A stretch of DNA of 64,000 nt from Cyanoderma ruficeps (taxonomy: Eukaryota > Chordata > Aves > Passeriformes > Timaliidae): NCBI GenBank assembly GCA_008694505.1, contig VZDJ01000623.1, forward strand, positions 14,224,988 through 14,288,987, read 5' to 3'. Shown here in pieces: positions 9,796 through 22,300 of the stretch. A program made the position numbers and the translations under genes. Each line of letters opens with the position of its first letter. Positions within the stretch are counted from its first letter, which is position 1. The notes beneath the pieces were generated by a model. That model was not told where the DNA came from, searched no databases, and saw only the letters and a list, made by a program, of their open reading frames with translations.

Positions 9796-12700
9796 GTTTT
9801 AACCAGGAGAACATATTATAGGGCTCTTCCTTTGGGTTGAAAGCATCTTTGCACTTGACAAAAAGCTGGTTTGGTTCAAAAGGATCGTTCTGCTCATATT
9901 GGTTTTTACAAACCTCTGCTTCATATACCTGTAAATAGGAGTAATCTCTGTCCCTTACATCTTCCCAGAAAAGATAAAAGGAGACAACTCACTAGAGTTC
10001 TATTACCATAGAAGCTTTCTAATTTTGTATGCAGCTATTTACTATCCTGTTCCCATTGAATAGAATAAAATCCTAGTAACTCATTTTACTGACATCAGAA
10101 TTGTTTTATTTGTAGTTGCCTCTGTATCTCTAGCACTGTTCAGAAAAAAAACCCAAATCTTTGGTTGCTTCCAAGGCACCTATCTCTATATAAGCATTTC
10201 TCAAAGAAGCAATCTCTTCATATAAATTCCATACTCATGCCAAGATTTTCAAAGGACTGTCTTCTTACTCCTTCATAGGTTCTGAAGAAGACAACAGTAG
10301 GGATCATAATAAGATTTTAGAGTTATAAACTAAGATAAACACATTCTTTTCCATACATCATTCAATTTTCACACTGTCACAGCAAGACTAAGCATAATTT
10401 CAAATAGAAAACATGGAAGAGTGACACAGATTGTATTATAATCTCTACATTACAGGTCATTTATGAAGCAGCCTCATTATAAAAATTACACAAAATTATG
10501 ACATTTATGTAATTCTCAGACAGATGAAACAGAAGAAAGATACTAACCTGGGCATTATGAGTAAACACCATATTTCATGTATTCTTCAGCATAGCTAGGG
10601 AAAGAGCTGGGAGCATTTTGTGTTTCTTACACTGAGACAGTGCAAGGTGACACAAGTAAGATAAAAACTTTACCTGGGTTTTTTACATCAAAAAGCAGTG
10701 AGTCAGCAAAAGAGAATTTATTCAATTGGACAATTCTATTGTACCTGTAGAATACAAGATTTGACAACTAGGATGTCAGTCTAATTCCATTATTTTAAAC
10801 ACAGGTATGGTGTTGGTCACTCTCATATCAAAAGAATCATCTCAAAATGCAATAAAAGTATTGAAAGTTTCTTTACAGCATTTTGTGCACAAAAGCTCAG
10901 AATTTATAAACTTAATACAGCTATGAGGACATGAGAAAAAATCTTAAGAAGATAAAACCATTGAGTGACATATATACAATCAGATTTATTTCAAAAATAC
11001 TTGAAGCATTGTCTATTTTTTTATCCTAACTACGTTAAGAAATATCTTAAATCTATTTTATATAGTAAAATTTCACCTGGCAAGATATATGTTATTTAAC
11101 CCTCAACATAATGTAATATTATAACAAACCTATTATTTTTTCTTCAATGATTATTTTCCTCAAATTCAAAATTATAGTCTTTAGGAGTTGTTTGACACTA
11201 AAACTCATTGAAATTTTTTCTGAAATTGACTGTAACCTTTAACTTGTAGCAGATCAGTTTACTGAAATGATGTCCTCAAAAAATTGTCTATTTCATTGTG
11301 GAATGACCTCTCTTGCCCAGTCCCTTAAATTTATTCAATAATGTGTAATATGTTGAAATATTTTTGTTATCCTACAATATGACTGGATGATTCTTTTTGA
11401 TTACTTCCCAATACTCAAAGCTGTGCGTCCGTCATAAAACACATTGCCATTTGATAATTCCTGAATTATTTTTGCACAAAAGTCATTATTAAAGCAATTT
11501 TAAAATTATTAACAAGTCACAACTACAGTTTTATTTCAAGAACTTTTAATAGCTCTTGAAAATTTTCAATGTCTGCGGTGAAAACTCTACAAAACTTATT
11601 TTCAAAAAATTTTTCCTTTAATTATTCTGTGACATAGATTTTCCTAATTATATGGTTTTGGAATATTTGGGAAAAAAACCCAAAACATATTAGGACAGGT
11701 CACAGCAAGCTCCTGTTCTCTTTAAATGTGATGTCAGAAATATTTATGCTGCCATTTGAAACAACTTTCCAGGTTCAAGGGAAGCCTTTCCCTTAGGAAT
11801 TTTGTTATAACCAGTTGTCACATTCTCAGGTAGATAATAGCTTTAGAATTCTTAGTAGGAGTGTTATTAATCATTTTTTGAAACATTTTGTTCTCAGACT
11901 GAATGTTGATAAAAAACGAACAAAAGTAAATTGCAGGTGAATAAAGTTGGGTCAAAGTTATCTAGATGAAGAAGACAAAGAGAGTTTAGCAATATTTACT
12001 GAGACATGAAAAAACCCAAAGCAAAACCCCACAACCAAACAGAAGCTCTTATGTTTTACAGGTTAAAACTTTTCCTTTATTTCCTCTGGAAATACTGTTA
12101 TATACATCTGTGATACCTTTGTGACTTTATTTTCATGAATCTTATCCTTGATTCTTTTGTGATATTATGTTCTGGGCATATGTAGATTGGGAAGAAATTC
12201 TGGAGTTTTTTAATACTTCTTTCTGAAAATTGAAGCAATCAAGAAAAAAACTCAAGACAACAAAGATATAAACCTCCACTGTTCCCCAAACTTCTTTTAG
12301 CTGTGTTTGCATCACATTGTATTGTATTTATACAACAATTACTCTACGAATTCTTTTAGGATCAGCAAATTTTGTTTTAGAGCAGATGCATAATATGACT
12401 ACAACCCTAAGAGTTTGCTAAGATGGACATCTTACCTTTTCCTCTGCATGAGACCCAGTATGAATTATCTTCTATTTTAAGCCTTTTTCTAGTATGATAA
12501 TTCCTTTGGTCATGAAGGTTCATTTTACCTATGAAAATACACATCAAGTGTCTGCTCTGACCCTGATTCTCAATCAGCAACAATCACACTCTCATTGTAA
12601 GCAATTAGTCCACATTTTTTTCTCTTCGTGACTGTGAGTTAACTAAATATTGTACAGTTTCTATTTCTAACTAGAATAAAATTACACTTTACTACTTTCA

Positions 12701-12939
12701 ATTAATTATAAAGAAAAATAATTCAAAATAACCTTGAAATTTTGGCAGAATATATATGAATAAGGATGGAGAAAATATTTCCTTCTATATATGTTTTCTG
12801 TTGTTTTTATTTGCAATGCATTTCAATGTTTGTATATGCACATGTAAACACACAGCTAAAGGTATGTGTATTCTTTTAAATTATTAAGAACTGTAACACT
12901 TATTCAAATTCACAAGGTTTCTCTTCATGTGCTGCCATG
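9796..12939. other. AT-rich noncoding DNA
   Basis: Three kilobases with no open frame of note and no recognised repeat. An A/C-rich patch at about 12005-12040 is the only compositional feature. Confidence 0.6.
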
Positions 12940-13450
12940 ATATGAAATAACTGTTGAGAAAATTGGTTCTATTTCCTTTCACTTTTAAACAGTAATTTAG
13001 CTAAGAGAGGTTGTGCTAATTATCTCTGCACAAGCTGTTCAAGTTATGCTAGGTAACAAGTCTGCAATTTATCCCTGACTAACTGTATTGATTTCTCCCT
13101 TGCCAGCTATAATCAGATAAATAAACCAATAAGCAACACTTGTTCTTATCATCTTTGCAGTTCCACAATACTCAGCTTAATTTACTGCTTTCTGGCAAAC
13201 ATCCCTGCAGAAGTTACCCTTTTCATATCTAACTGACATACGAGCTAGCTGCTCATACCTGATATATCATTTCCCTAATAGCAGAAAAGTAAAGCAAAGT
13301 GAATCCCTAATGACCATGTGTCTGCTTTGGGAGTCACATTCCACTGCTTTAGTCTTGCCTTAAATCAATGTTTGCATTGTTTGGGGTTTTAACATCCTAA
13401 TTTGCTGGTAATAGCAGCTGTTCTCTTAGCTTATGCATGGGTACACTTAT
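12940..13450. promoter_or_regulatory. Possible conserved noncoding element
   Basis: This stretch has balanced composition, few homopolymers and many short words typical of vertebrate enhancers. These include GCTAATTATC near 13015, AGATAA and AATAAACC near 13115-13125, and CAGCTG near 13418. No open frame or splice pattern fits an exon. The call rests on texture alone and is inference. Confidence 0.25.
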
Positions 13451-14880
13451 TTACTCTTCTCTCAGCTGCAAGAAATACTGTGTTTTTGAGAGATTAATTC
13501 TGAAATATTTCAACATCCTTGGATTTGACTGCTATTTTTGATTTCTCTTTCTCTTGGAAAGCAGGAAGTTTTGAATGTCTCTTCCTTGTTGACAGAGCAC
13601 TGACACAGCTGAACAAGTTACCAGGCCAACCTTTTGAAAAGGTAGATCTAAGATAAGTAGCAAGCATGGAAATTTGTTTTAATATTTAGTCCTTTTCTAA
13701 CGGTGGGCTGGTTTGAAAGAGATTTATATTAGCTATGCACTATGACTCAACCAGAATAGCACCTTTCTCTTGGATCTTTGTCTCTTGAGGTTGGCATTGG
13801 TTGGTTCATTAAGTGAGAAAGTCTAACCCTGCAGCTGAGATACAGAAAATATACCTTAAATTTCCTTCTTTATTTAAACCGTATGAGAGCTGAAAACCTT
13901 GATCTTCTACATCTAGATAGATCATTATATCAAAATGTATTCTCTTCACCTTAGACATTTAATTAAGAAACACACACTAGGAGTGGTAAGATATGCAACA
14001 ATAATTCTTAGATATCTTAAACACCTCATAGACATTTTATTCTACAATATTAAAGGCAATTGATTTTTTAAAGATAAAAGATGTTGAGATCTCTACTTCT
14101 GTTTCAGAGGGAATAAAACAGCTATCAAGATCTAGAATTTATTTTTTTCTTAGAAGAAAGCATGTAACTTTCCACCCACCCCTATGCATTTTGTACATGA
14201 ACTGAACTTCTCTCTAGGGAACACTATAGGAAAAGTACATAATTTATTTTTAAATAAACTTCCTTTTCAACATTTTTTAAGTGTTGCATTAGATTTACTG
14301 TTTACCAGTATTCATTACATAGCTGCAAGTGAGACTGCAATGAGTAACTGGGTTGGCTGTGGAGTTTCCAGCTGCAGATTTTCATCACACACGTTCCTCA
14401 GGCTTTTCCTTTTGGAGTTTAACCTTTTAGAGTTCTTTTACTCCAGTGCTATGATTCCAAGGATTCATACTCAACTTTAATTTAGCTGCAATATATCTGT
14501 TTGCATCATTTTCAGGATTTACATTACCGTTTTTTCATGTTTGTATATAATGTAGGGAAAAGTCTACATTCAAGATCTAAGTCCATGTAGAATAGAAGTA
14601 ATGTTAGTTTTGAGGCCTTTTTATGCACTCACATGCAGCAATAATTGTTAGAATGGTAGTTTGAACTAGCTTATACAAGGCTTCTACACTTCAATAACAA
14701 CAAGATGAGAGGAAGAGGTTAAGGTAATCAGAGAAGTTACAAAATGTCCAGGGAAATCTGTATCATGATTATTTTGTGCCAATGAAAATTCGAAAATTTG
14801 CATTCTGGACCAATGTGAACGGTATGTGAACAGTCACTTTGGAAGTGAGATTGGAGCAGGGCATCATACTTAGTTCTGCC
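13451..14880. other. AT-rich noncoding DNA
   Basis: A 98-codon frame at 14184-14480 lies in a moderately balanced stretch but has no splice boundaries or recognisable domain. Nothing else is seen. Confidence 0.5.
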
Positions 14881-15640
14881 AAAGTACATTAGGATCTAGT
14901 GTGTTTTGCACTGGGATGTCTGATTTTTTTAAATGTGGTGATGCCTCAAAACTGTCACGTTTGGCTACCATATGTTTTATGAAACTTTATATATCTATTA
15001 CCCACAGAGACCATAAGAGTAAAAAATGGAATGTAGTGAATGTAATGAGGATTTATTTTAAAGCTAACTGGCTTTATTTGGAAAAAAAAATACTCCTACT
15101 AGTCTCCTGCAGAACTATTTCAGTATTAAGTGGCTATTGCAGCCTTGTGTTGTACCACTTAGCAAAAATACTTTGCAAGTTGCAAGTGGCAGCAGCTCAC
15201 ATTAAAATTCAGTGTAAAATTTTCAGCATCATTTCCCTTTACAAGAATTCTGAGATTTCCCAAGCCCAAAACTCCTCTATGCCTCACTCCATCCACTTTT
15301 CTAATATAGAAATTATCCACCTGGTCTGAACTACTGTTCCTGCTGTAATTGGTAAATCACTGACATGTGCCCCTGCAGCATGAGAGTGTGACCCCTGTAC
15401 TCATTAATGGGCGTCTGCTCTCCTTTTGCAGCTGGGTTAACTAGCAGTTTCATTGTAAATCTAAAATATTACAGAAAGTGGCATTTGCGTTATAATAACC
15501 TTTGTAACCCTCTGACAGCTCCTCCAACCTGGAGCTCTGAACGTGGTTTAACATTTTCAGATAAATTACAACAGTTTTCCAGGGTTGTAATATGTGCTTA
15601 TAAGGATTTTTGAATTAAGGTCCTCCTTAGGTGTCCTAGA
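14881..15640. promoter_or_regulatory. Moderate-complexity region, possible conserved noncoding element
   Basis: Contains the longest stop-free ATG frame in the window (14901-15329, 142 codons, plus strand). It has no domain that I recognise and no exon-like boundaries. The following stretch (15350-15620) has balanced composition with words such as CATTAATGG, GTTAAC and AGATAAATTAC. I favour a conserved noncoding element or chance over a gene. Confidence 0.25.
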
Positions 15641-16924
15641 ACACAGTAGCAAAATACCATTAAATTATGGATCAGGATTGGGCCCCTATTGAGCAAAAAA
15701 TGTAAAATTGCTCTGCTAATTTCCACAGCAGCCAAATTCCCTTAAAAAATGCAACAGTCCTGTAGAAGAAATGTGTCCTCTCTCCCTCTTTATAATGTTA
15801 ATAAACTCTAGACCAATAATAAAAGATTCTTTCAAATTTCTTACTCAGTCAAGAAATAGTTAAAGATTCCTTTAACTCATTTGGTTCTTAGACATAAAAC
15901 AGTTTTTTGAACTCTGCCTGTTCTATGTCAGTATCTCAAGCTGTTAAGTCACTGTGATTCATGTTCCAGTATTATCTGCCTTACTTTTACATTGGGATTG
16001 TTGGTACTGCTGCAGCACTCTAAAACATAACTAAATACATGCTATAACCCTAATGGAATATATTGGTCCAATATAAAAAATTGGACAAATTTCTTGGCCT
16101 AATGTATGGAGCAAAAATTAGTAGGTCATATAATGTCCTCCTTGGCCCTAAAATCATGAAAATAGTGAAAATGATTATATAGAATTTCAAACAATCAGTG
16201 CCACTGCTGAGGTTTGTACATCAAGGTTAAAATGACTCATTCAATATGCACACAAACTGAAGACCAGATTTTCAAAAGAAATTACCTTTTGCTTCAGCAA
16301 TTAAAAAGAATCTGGATTTTCATAAAACCCAAGTACCCAGCTTGCCAAGTACCTCACACAATCTGGTTGCTAAGTTTTGTAAGCTGTTTGAAAAGTACAG
16401 TGCTGCAGAAACTAATTGCTGCTTTTATGGTTGTATAAAAAAGTTTTTTGCACCCTGTTTCTGAGAGGAAGAGAAATAAATTGAGCTATACACCATATTT
16501 ACTGTATCCATGAAAGATTCTTCAAAGTTAGTGCACAGGAATGTACTGTTTCGGACATCATCAATAGGTTGTGGCAGATAGTACAGGTAAATAACACCTG
16601 GTTAGGATGTAGGTATCTTGGTAACTAACTTTGTATGTCTGATCAGATGAATTATTTTCTAGTTGCACTATATATAGGAATTCAGGAAGGAAGTAAAATG
16701 ATGAAAGAAAATATTTACTTCCTTACACTATTTTATTTAAAATAACACTACAGTATTTTTTTTACAAAAGTGTGGTTAATTGTCAGTGCTGCTAATTCCA
16801 GGAAGTCCTGCCATGCTCACAGTGCCTTGAAACTTGGCAAGCAAGCCTGTGCCTGTCTCTGCCCCTTATTTCATTTTCACCACTGAGCTTCCCATGCTTA
16901 TTGGTTTTATTCAGAATGTATTGA
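15641..16924. other. AT-rich noncoding DNA
   Basis: No recognised gene, RNA or repeat. Confidence 0.5.
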
Positions 16925-17056
16925 ATAACATTTTTGTACCTGTTTTAGTGGAAGGTATTTGTGGCCATGGCAGAGGGCTGGGACGAGTGAGGCTGGAGCT
17001 GATATTGAAGGTTGTTTTTAAACTAAACCATTCTGTGGTTCTATTATTCTGTGATT
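16925..17056 (+). mobile_element. CR1 LINE 3' tail
   Basis: The stretch follows the avian CR1 3' end: a 'gtggaaggt...ccatggcag' block (16949-16974), then a block ending AAACCATTCTG (about 17024-17034). It finishes with the CR1 terminal microsatellite-like unit (ATTCTGTG-type, to 17056). Severely 5' truncated, as is usual for CR1, with no target-site duplication, also normal for this family. A T run with an unresolved base (N at 17065) follows. Confidence 0.8.
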
Positions 17057-17182
17057 TTTTTTTCNCAGGAGGAACATGTTCACCTTTTGGGAGACTCAGT
17101 TAGGATGAAGATGGAGTAATCAGTATTGAAACCATTTCTCCTAGAAAGATTGTTACATATAGAATATATTTTAAGCATCTAA

Positions 17183-17238
17183 TCCTTTATATTTGGTTTA
17201 TGCATTCATTTCCTTTATATTTGGTTTATGTATTCATT
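17183..17238 (+). repeat. 28-bp tandem duplication
   Basis: Two adjacent copies (17183-17210 and 17211-17238) of a 28-base unit beginning TCCTTTATATTTGG differ at one position (C versus T). The near-identity suggests a fairly recent local duplication. Confidence 0.95.
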
Positions 17239-17584
17239 TCTTTCCATTTACAATTTTCCCACTTTTAAGCTCTGATTTTAAGATCAGACCTTAAAACAGC
17301 AGTATCTATTTCTTTTCTTATTATAGCTAATCAGCTTTCAGTTCTGATGGTTTCTGCTGTGTTCCAGACATTCAGATCACGGATTTTGAGCTTGTGCCAC
17401 CACTCTTCCTAACACCAAAACTACTTATATATTTTTTTCAAAGCAATAATCTACATCACTGAAGAGATCATGCAATTAAACACTGTCAGGGCCCTGAATG
17501 GACCAAGATACCTTGTAATATCTTCCTGCTGTCCTTGGGAGCTCAGCTGCCAATATTCAAGGTCAGGTTTAATTTTCTTTACCT

Positions 17585-17990
17585 GTATGACATGGGATCG
17601 CACTACCAGAGGTGAGCTGTGAGAAGGAGCTGTGGAGTCTCTGTCCCCTTTGCTGGGGAGCTGTATTCAAGCTGAGGCCCTAACTCTATGTCCTTGTGTG
17701 AGTTCTGTCCCATCTGCACCTCTTCCCAGCGCTGCCCCTGTCCCTGAGCTGCATTCATTGACTTTGCTTCCTAGCCTGGCCTCGGACACGCCTGGGCACG
17801 GCTGGCAATCACAGGGCTGTTTTCTGATCTCTGACACTGAAATCTCTGCTCTTGTTGCATAGTTGTTGTGGACAGTGTCCCTCGTGGGTGGGATCACTGC
17901 CCTGCCACCCTTGTCACGCCTGTCTCCCCTTTCAGTGCAGCCTGCCCCTGCTGTCTCCTGGAGTAACATGCTCTGTGATACCACATTAGG
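17585..17990. other. GC-rich patch with retained CpGs, origin unknown
   Basis: About 400 bases much richer in G+C than the flanks, with several CpGs (near 17730, 17784, 17790, 17799, 17882, 17915). Open frames run through it on both strands (17632-17862 plus, 17667-17984 minus), as expected when G+C rises. I recognise no exon or repeat family. It may be a younger unclassified transposable-element or LTR fragment, or a small CpG-containing regulatory element. Confidence 0.4.
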
Positions 17991-18602
17991 AAATGCAACG
18001 GCTAAAGTAAAATGCTGTATAGTGTTCTGAAATGTACTTATTAGCAGAGTGTGTGACTATTTCTGAAATGGAGAGGGTGTTTTCAGATAAGGACTAATCT
18101 TTACTATGGGAAATTCATGGTAATAGCTTAATCCTTAAATACAGAGCACAGATGCATAACATGGTACTCTTTTAATGACTTCTGTTACTTTGCACTGAAG
18201 TAGTTTTCTCTAAGAAAAAATATGTCCAAATATTTTTTCAATATATTTTTCAATAGTAAATTGTTTCTCCTTTCTCTGTTAAGTGTTTTCTCATTCTGCA
18301 GTGCATGGAATTAGGGAAGAGAGAAGAAGAAAACTTAAATAATAACAAAAATGACAAATTGAACATGTTAATGTGAAAAACTGCTAGATTTGAAGTTAGA
18401 AAATAACCATGCGAGATAATACAGAAAAACATCTTCTGGCACACCTGACAAGTGGACCCAGCTGTGTCTTAAGGCACTGGTGTTGGTAAGGGCCTGGAGA
18501 AGAGCCCGAATAATATTTCAAAGCAAAAAAGCTAGTATAAACCATGAAATTTTCTCATCCAAAACTGCTGTTTTTCTGGTAAAAGAATTAACATTTGAAA
18601 CA

Positions 18603-18632
18603 GTTGTTCTTAATATTGTTGTTCTTAATATT
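18603..18632 (+). repeat. 15-bp tandem duplication
   Basis: Two perfect adjacent copies of a 15-base unit (GTTGTTCTTAATATT). Confidence 0.95.
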
Positions 18633-19292
18633 GCAATGCAAATAAGCTGTACACATGTTTAATAGTTCATTATAAAGAGGTTATTAGTAAATTGTAGAAA
18701 ATCCACCTAGAGGCAGCACTTTCAAGAATGAAAACCAGTATTTAGGCTCTTGCATCATAAGTGGATAAGCCAACAAGCAGTTGTCAGATCTTTAGGAACT
18801 GTTTTGAAAGTAGCTGCTTCAGGCTTAAACCTTTTTTTATATTTAATATGTTAATTTGAGATATCTGATCTCTGAAAGTCTTTTTTATAGAATGTAATCT
18901 TTTTGGTTTATTTGAGGAAACAAGATTTCTTCCACCAGATTCTCACTGTTATGTCTCTTCCACTCATATATGATCATATAATTTCTGCCTAAAACCTGAA
19001 TTTATTGAAGTATTAACTGTCAAAACTTGTGGTTAAAGATGGAGAGTTACAAACATGGAAAAAAAAATCCTATCCAGGCTGATACAATTAAAGCTGATGA
19101 ATCTTTCTGGTGATGTTTGGCAACATTAAATGATCAAAGGAAAGAAGAGATTCTATCAGTTTAAAGTCTGTCTCCACTTGGGGGCTTTGCTTATAAAGTT
19201 GTTTTCAAAAGCTTCTGTACTTCAGATTAAATTTTTAAGTAAATTACCTAAAGTACTAGTTGATCTGCTTTCTCTCCTTTCTCTCTGTTTAG

Positions 19293-19395
19293 AAAAGCCC
19301 AATCTGACAGTACTTAGCTCTTGTGCAGCTGAGCAAAAAGAATGGATGGGCCCCACTGTGGAGGAAGAGAGAGCAGTCAATGATGCTCAAGGAGG
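19293..19395 (+). CDS. Candidate internal exon, unidentified gene
   Basis: A strong pyrimidine-rich tract (about 19264-19290) ending in TTTAG precedes 103 bases of higher G+C, which stop at AGG followed by GTAAGA, a good 5' splice site. Only one of the three forward frames is open across the interval: two bases of a split codon, 33 whole codons, then two bases. The frame has an acidic/basic mix ending in a segment with EQKEWM and EEERAVND. That resembles the last helix of pleckstrin-homology domains, where one tryptophan is conserved, but the match is short and I cannot name a gene. No partner exon is evident within the window, which would fit very large introns. Alternatives are a noncoding RNA exon, a decayed transposon piece or chance. 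Confidence 0.3.
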
Positions 19396-22300
19396 GTAAG
19401 AGCATCGTGTTCTGTTCTCAAAACTGGTTGGGAATTTTAGGGTAAATAGGCACTGGAAAAAAAGTAGAAATAATTTAGAAAGAAAATGCTTGCTATGACC
19501 TTCCTTCACATAAAAAAATTCACTTGCCATGAAATTGCATCATCTCTCTCTTTCTCTGGATCCATGAACTTTGAATTTTTGCTGAAGAGTATTTTACTAA
19601 GAGAGATTAAAAGTGCTCCTTTTTTCCATCCCTTCTCCAAGTTTGATCTAGCTTCATTGTTGAAACATCTTCTTGAGGAATGTAAGTTGTGACTTCAGAT
19701 GTAGCTGTGGTGGAAGAATAAGAAAGTCTATAGGCAGGAGGGATTCATGCACCAGAGTATGTAAGTTGGGGCAATGCAACCATAGCTGTAGTGGTGAAGC
19801 TGGATAGGTGAAACAAATGAAACATTGAGTGCCACAGAAATCATAGAATATCTTATTTTCTTTATATGTAAACAGGTATGTTAGAACCAGAGTCTCCTTT
19901 TTTACAAAATTATAATGTATTTTATACTGACTTAGCCTGATGGTTCCATATTTCGGATGGAAAGCAGAATTATTTTTTTGCTTGACTACTGAATTTCACT
20001 TTATTTTATGAAGCAGGAATACATTTTATGAAATGCTGTAAAAGTTTGAAAGCAGAAACATAAGACTTCAAGTTTTGAATATATGCTGGAAACCACTGAA
20101 TTCGCAGCTAACAGAGGAAATTATGGTGTGTCCTGAAGGAGCAATACCTCCTGTCATATACTTTGGGACCAGGTATAGGGAAAAGGTCAGAATTGATGTA
20201 CCATGGCAAGAAAATTAGTCTAGGTGCTGCAAAAGGTAATTTTTTTCCATAGGGAGATGAATTAATGGATTAAATACTGTTGAATTGAGCCTCAGCTCTG
20301 ATAATTATTCATGCACTATTCAGCTATTCCCACAGGAATTATACAAAGTTATCCTGGATAAATCAAAATACTCAGGCATTTTCTTAAACAACAATTTAGA
20401 CAATTACAAAGTATATACCTGTTATAACTTCAATGTATTCACACAATACAATGACCACAAAAACCTAAACCTGACAATAATAAATATAAGTTTACTTTAA
20501 TGCATCAGTTTCCTCAATTGATTCTATAGAACTATCCACATGGTTAAAAAGAGACATTTTTTTATCTTTCCCCTCTGTGTCTACAATTAAGAGCTTACAA
20601 AAGTTGCACTTAAATGAGCAGGCAAAAAAAAAATTATAAACTCTCTGGTACTTGATGGTAATGTAAACAAAATTTACACATGAAAACTATAAAGCAATTT
20701 AGAAATTCCTGCAAAGGATTGTATCTGATTTATGTCTTAATCCAAATCAGATTAATTGAATTGATGATGTTTTAGGGTTTTATCTTAGAAGATATAATAA
20801 TAATAATACAATGCAGATATATGAAAAGCATACATTAGGAAGTGTTAGCAGTAGTGAATTCTTCAAAGTACATAATTCTGGCTTCTTTGAGATCAAGTCA
20901 ATCCTAGGGAAGCTAGAATTTCACAGACATGTAAGACACACACATTTTCACAAGAGTTAGGGCTTTATACATCATTGATCTCCAAAAATAAAATAAAGGA
21001 ATGAATACTTTTACAAGTGGTTCCTCTTTTGTTCTAGTCAACAAAAACAAAGAAGTTGATAGAAGCTACAGAAAAAAATTCAAAAGTAAAAAAAAAAATT
21101 GAAACTTGGTTTCATAATGAAAGTATCAAATTATCTAATAAAGAAAAGAGCTTAAATAGTCCTTCAGAAAACCTGTCAAAACAGATGACTTAATAAAGAC
21201 ATGCCATTATTAACACAGCAGTATCTTAACATAAGTCACCACAGTTAGGAAGCAGATTGACAAGGACAGTAAATCCTGACTCATTTTCCACCTTTAAATA
21301 TGTTAAGGTGTTATCCAAGTTTCTTGGACAGCTCTTAAATTCTCTAGCTGAACTATGAGTATATATTAACCTTTAGAGTTTATTGGTTTTAATTAGTTTT
21401 CCTGGCAGCAATGACAGTGAAGGGATACAAAATTCACTAAAACACATGATATATCAGGGTATTCTAATAATTTTCCTTGACCAATAATTTTGGAACAACT
21501 GAAAAATGTTGCTAATACAGCCACTATTCTTCTTGTGAAAGCAGTGCATCTATAAAGTAATTTTATTTTGTGTGAAATACACAAAGTATGGCAATTTTTT
21601 ACTGCTGTTTGAGTAACAAAAAATGCTAACAAGGGAGACATCAAAGGTATATGTAGAAAAAGAAAGAAGGCAGCAGAATATATAGCAACAAAAGGAATTT
21701 AAAAAATAAGAAGTTAAGAATGAGGAAAATGTATGGAAGAGGAAAACAGCCAATTATAAAGGGTGTACAGAAAGAGAATTACAAATTCAAAGGAAGTCAG
21801 ATTGAAAAAAAATGAAATATGACACAGAGAAAAAAAGTAAAGAGATTTTAATAGACAATGCAAAATTAAATAAATATGGGGAAAAATGAAACTGTCCAAT
21901 TTAGGGGTTGGTTGGGTGGCAAAGAAATGGAAGATGGATAGATACATAGAAGAATGCCTGAGGGAAAAAACGTACCAAACACAAATTTAAGCCAGTACCT
22001 CTAAAATTTAGGGTACTTTAATTGTTTACTGCCAAAGCAAGTGAGAGGGATATTGTTTATTCATCATATGGACAATGGAAACAGCATATAGACATACATG
22101 CCAGGCCACTGAATGCCTTTTGAAATCTTATTTCATACCATACATTTATTCTGTGTTGTGAAAAAACAGTGCATACTTTGTTACTTTGCTACAGGTGTTG
22201 TTTTCTGAGGTGGAAAAGAAATAACAAGAAAAGTCTGCTGATTCTAAGAATGATGAGAGAGAAAATACCAATGGGTGTCTCCTGCCTGTAGTAAAACCTA

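Noticed and set aside
14901..15329. 142-codon ATG frame, the longest in the window
   Set aside because: No splice boundaries, no recognised domain, and composition is that of noncoding DNA. A frame this long is plausible by chance in 64 kb read in six frames.
19834..19850. CR1-terminus-like word CAGAAATCATAGAAT
   Set aside because: Too short, and adjoining sequence does not continue as CR1.
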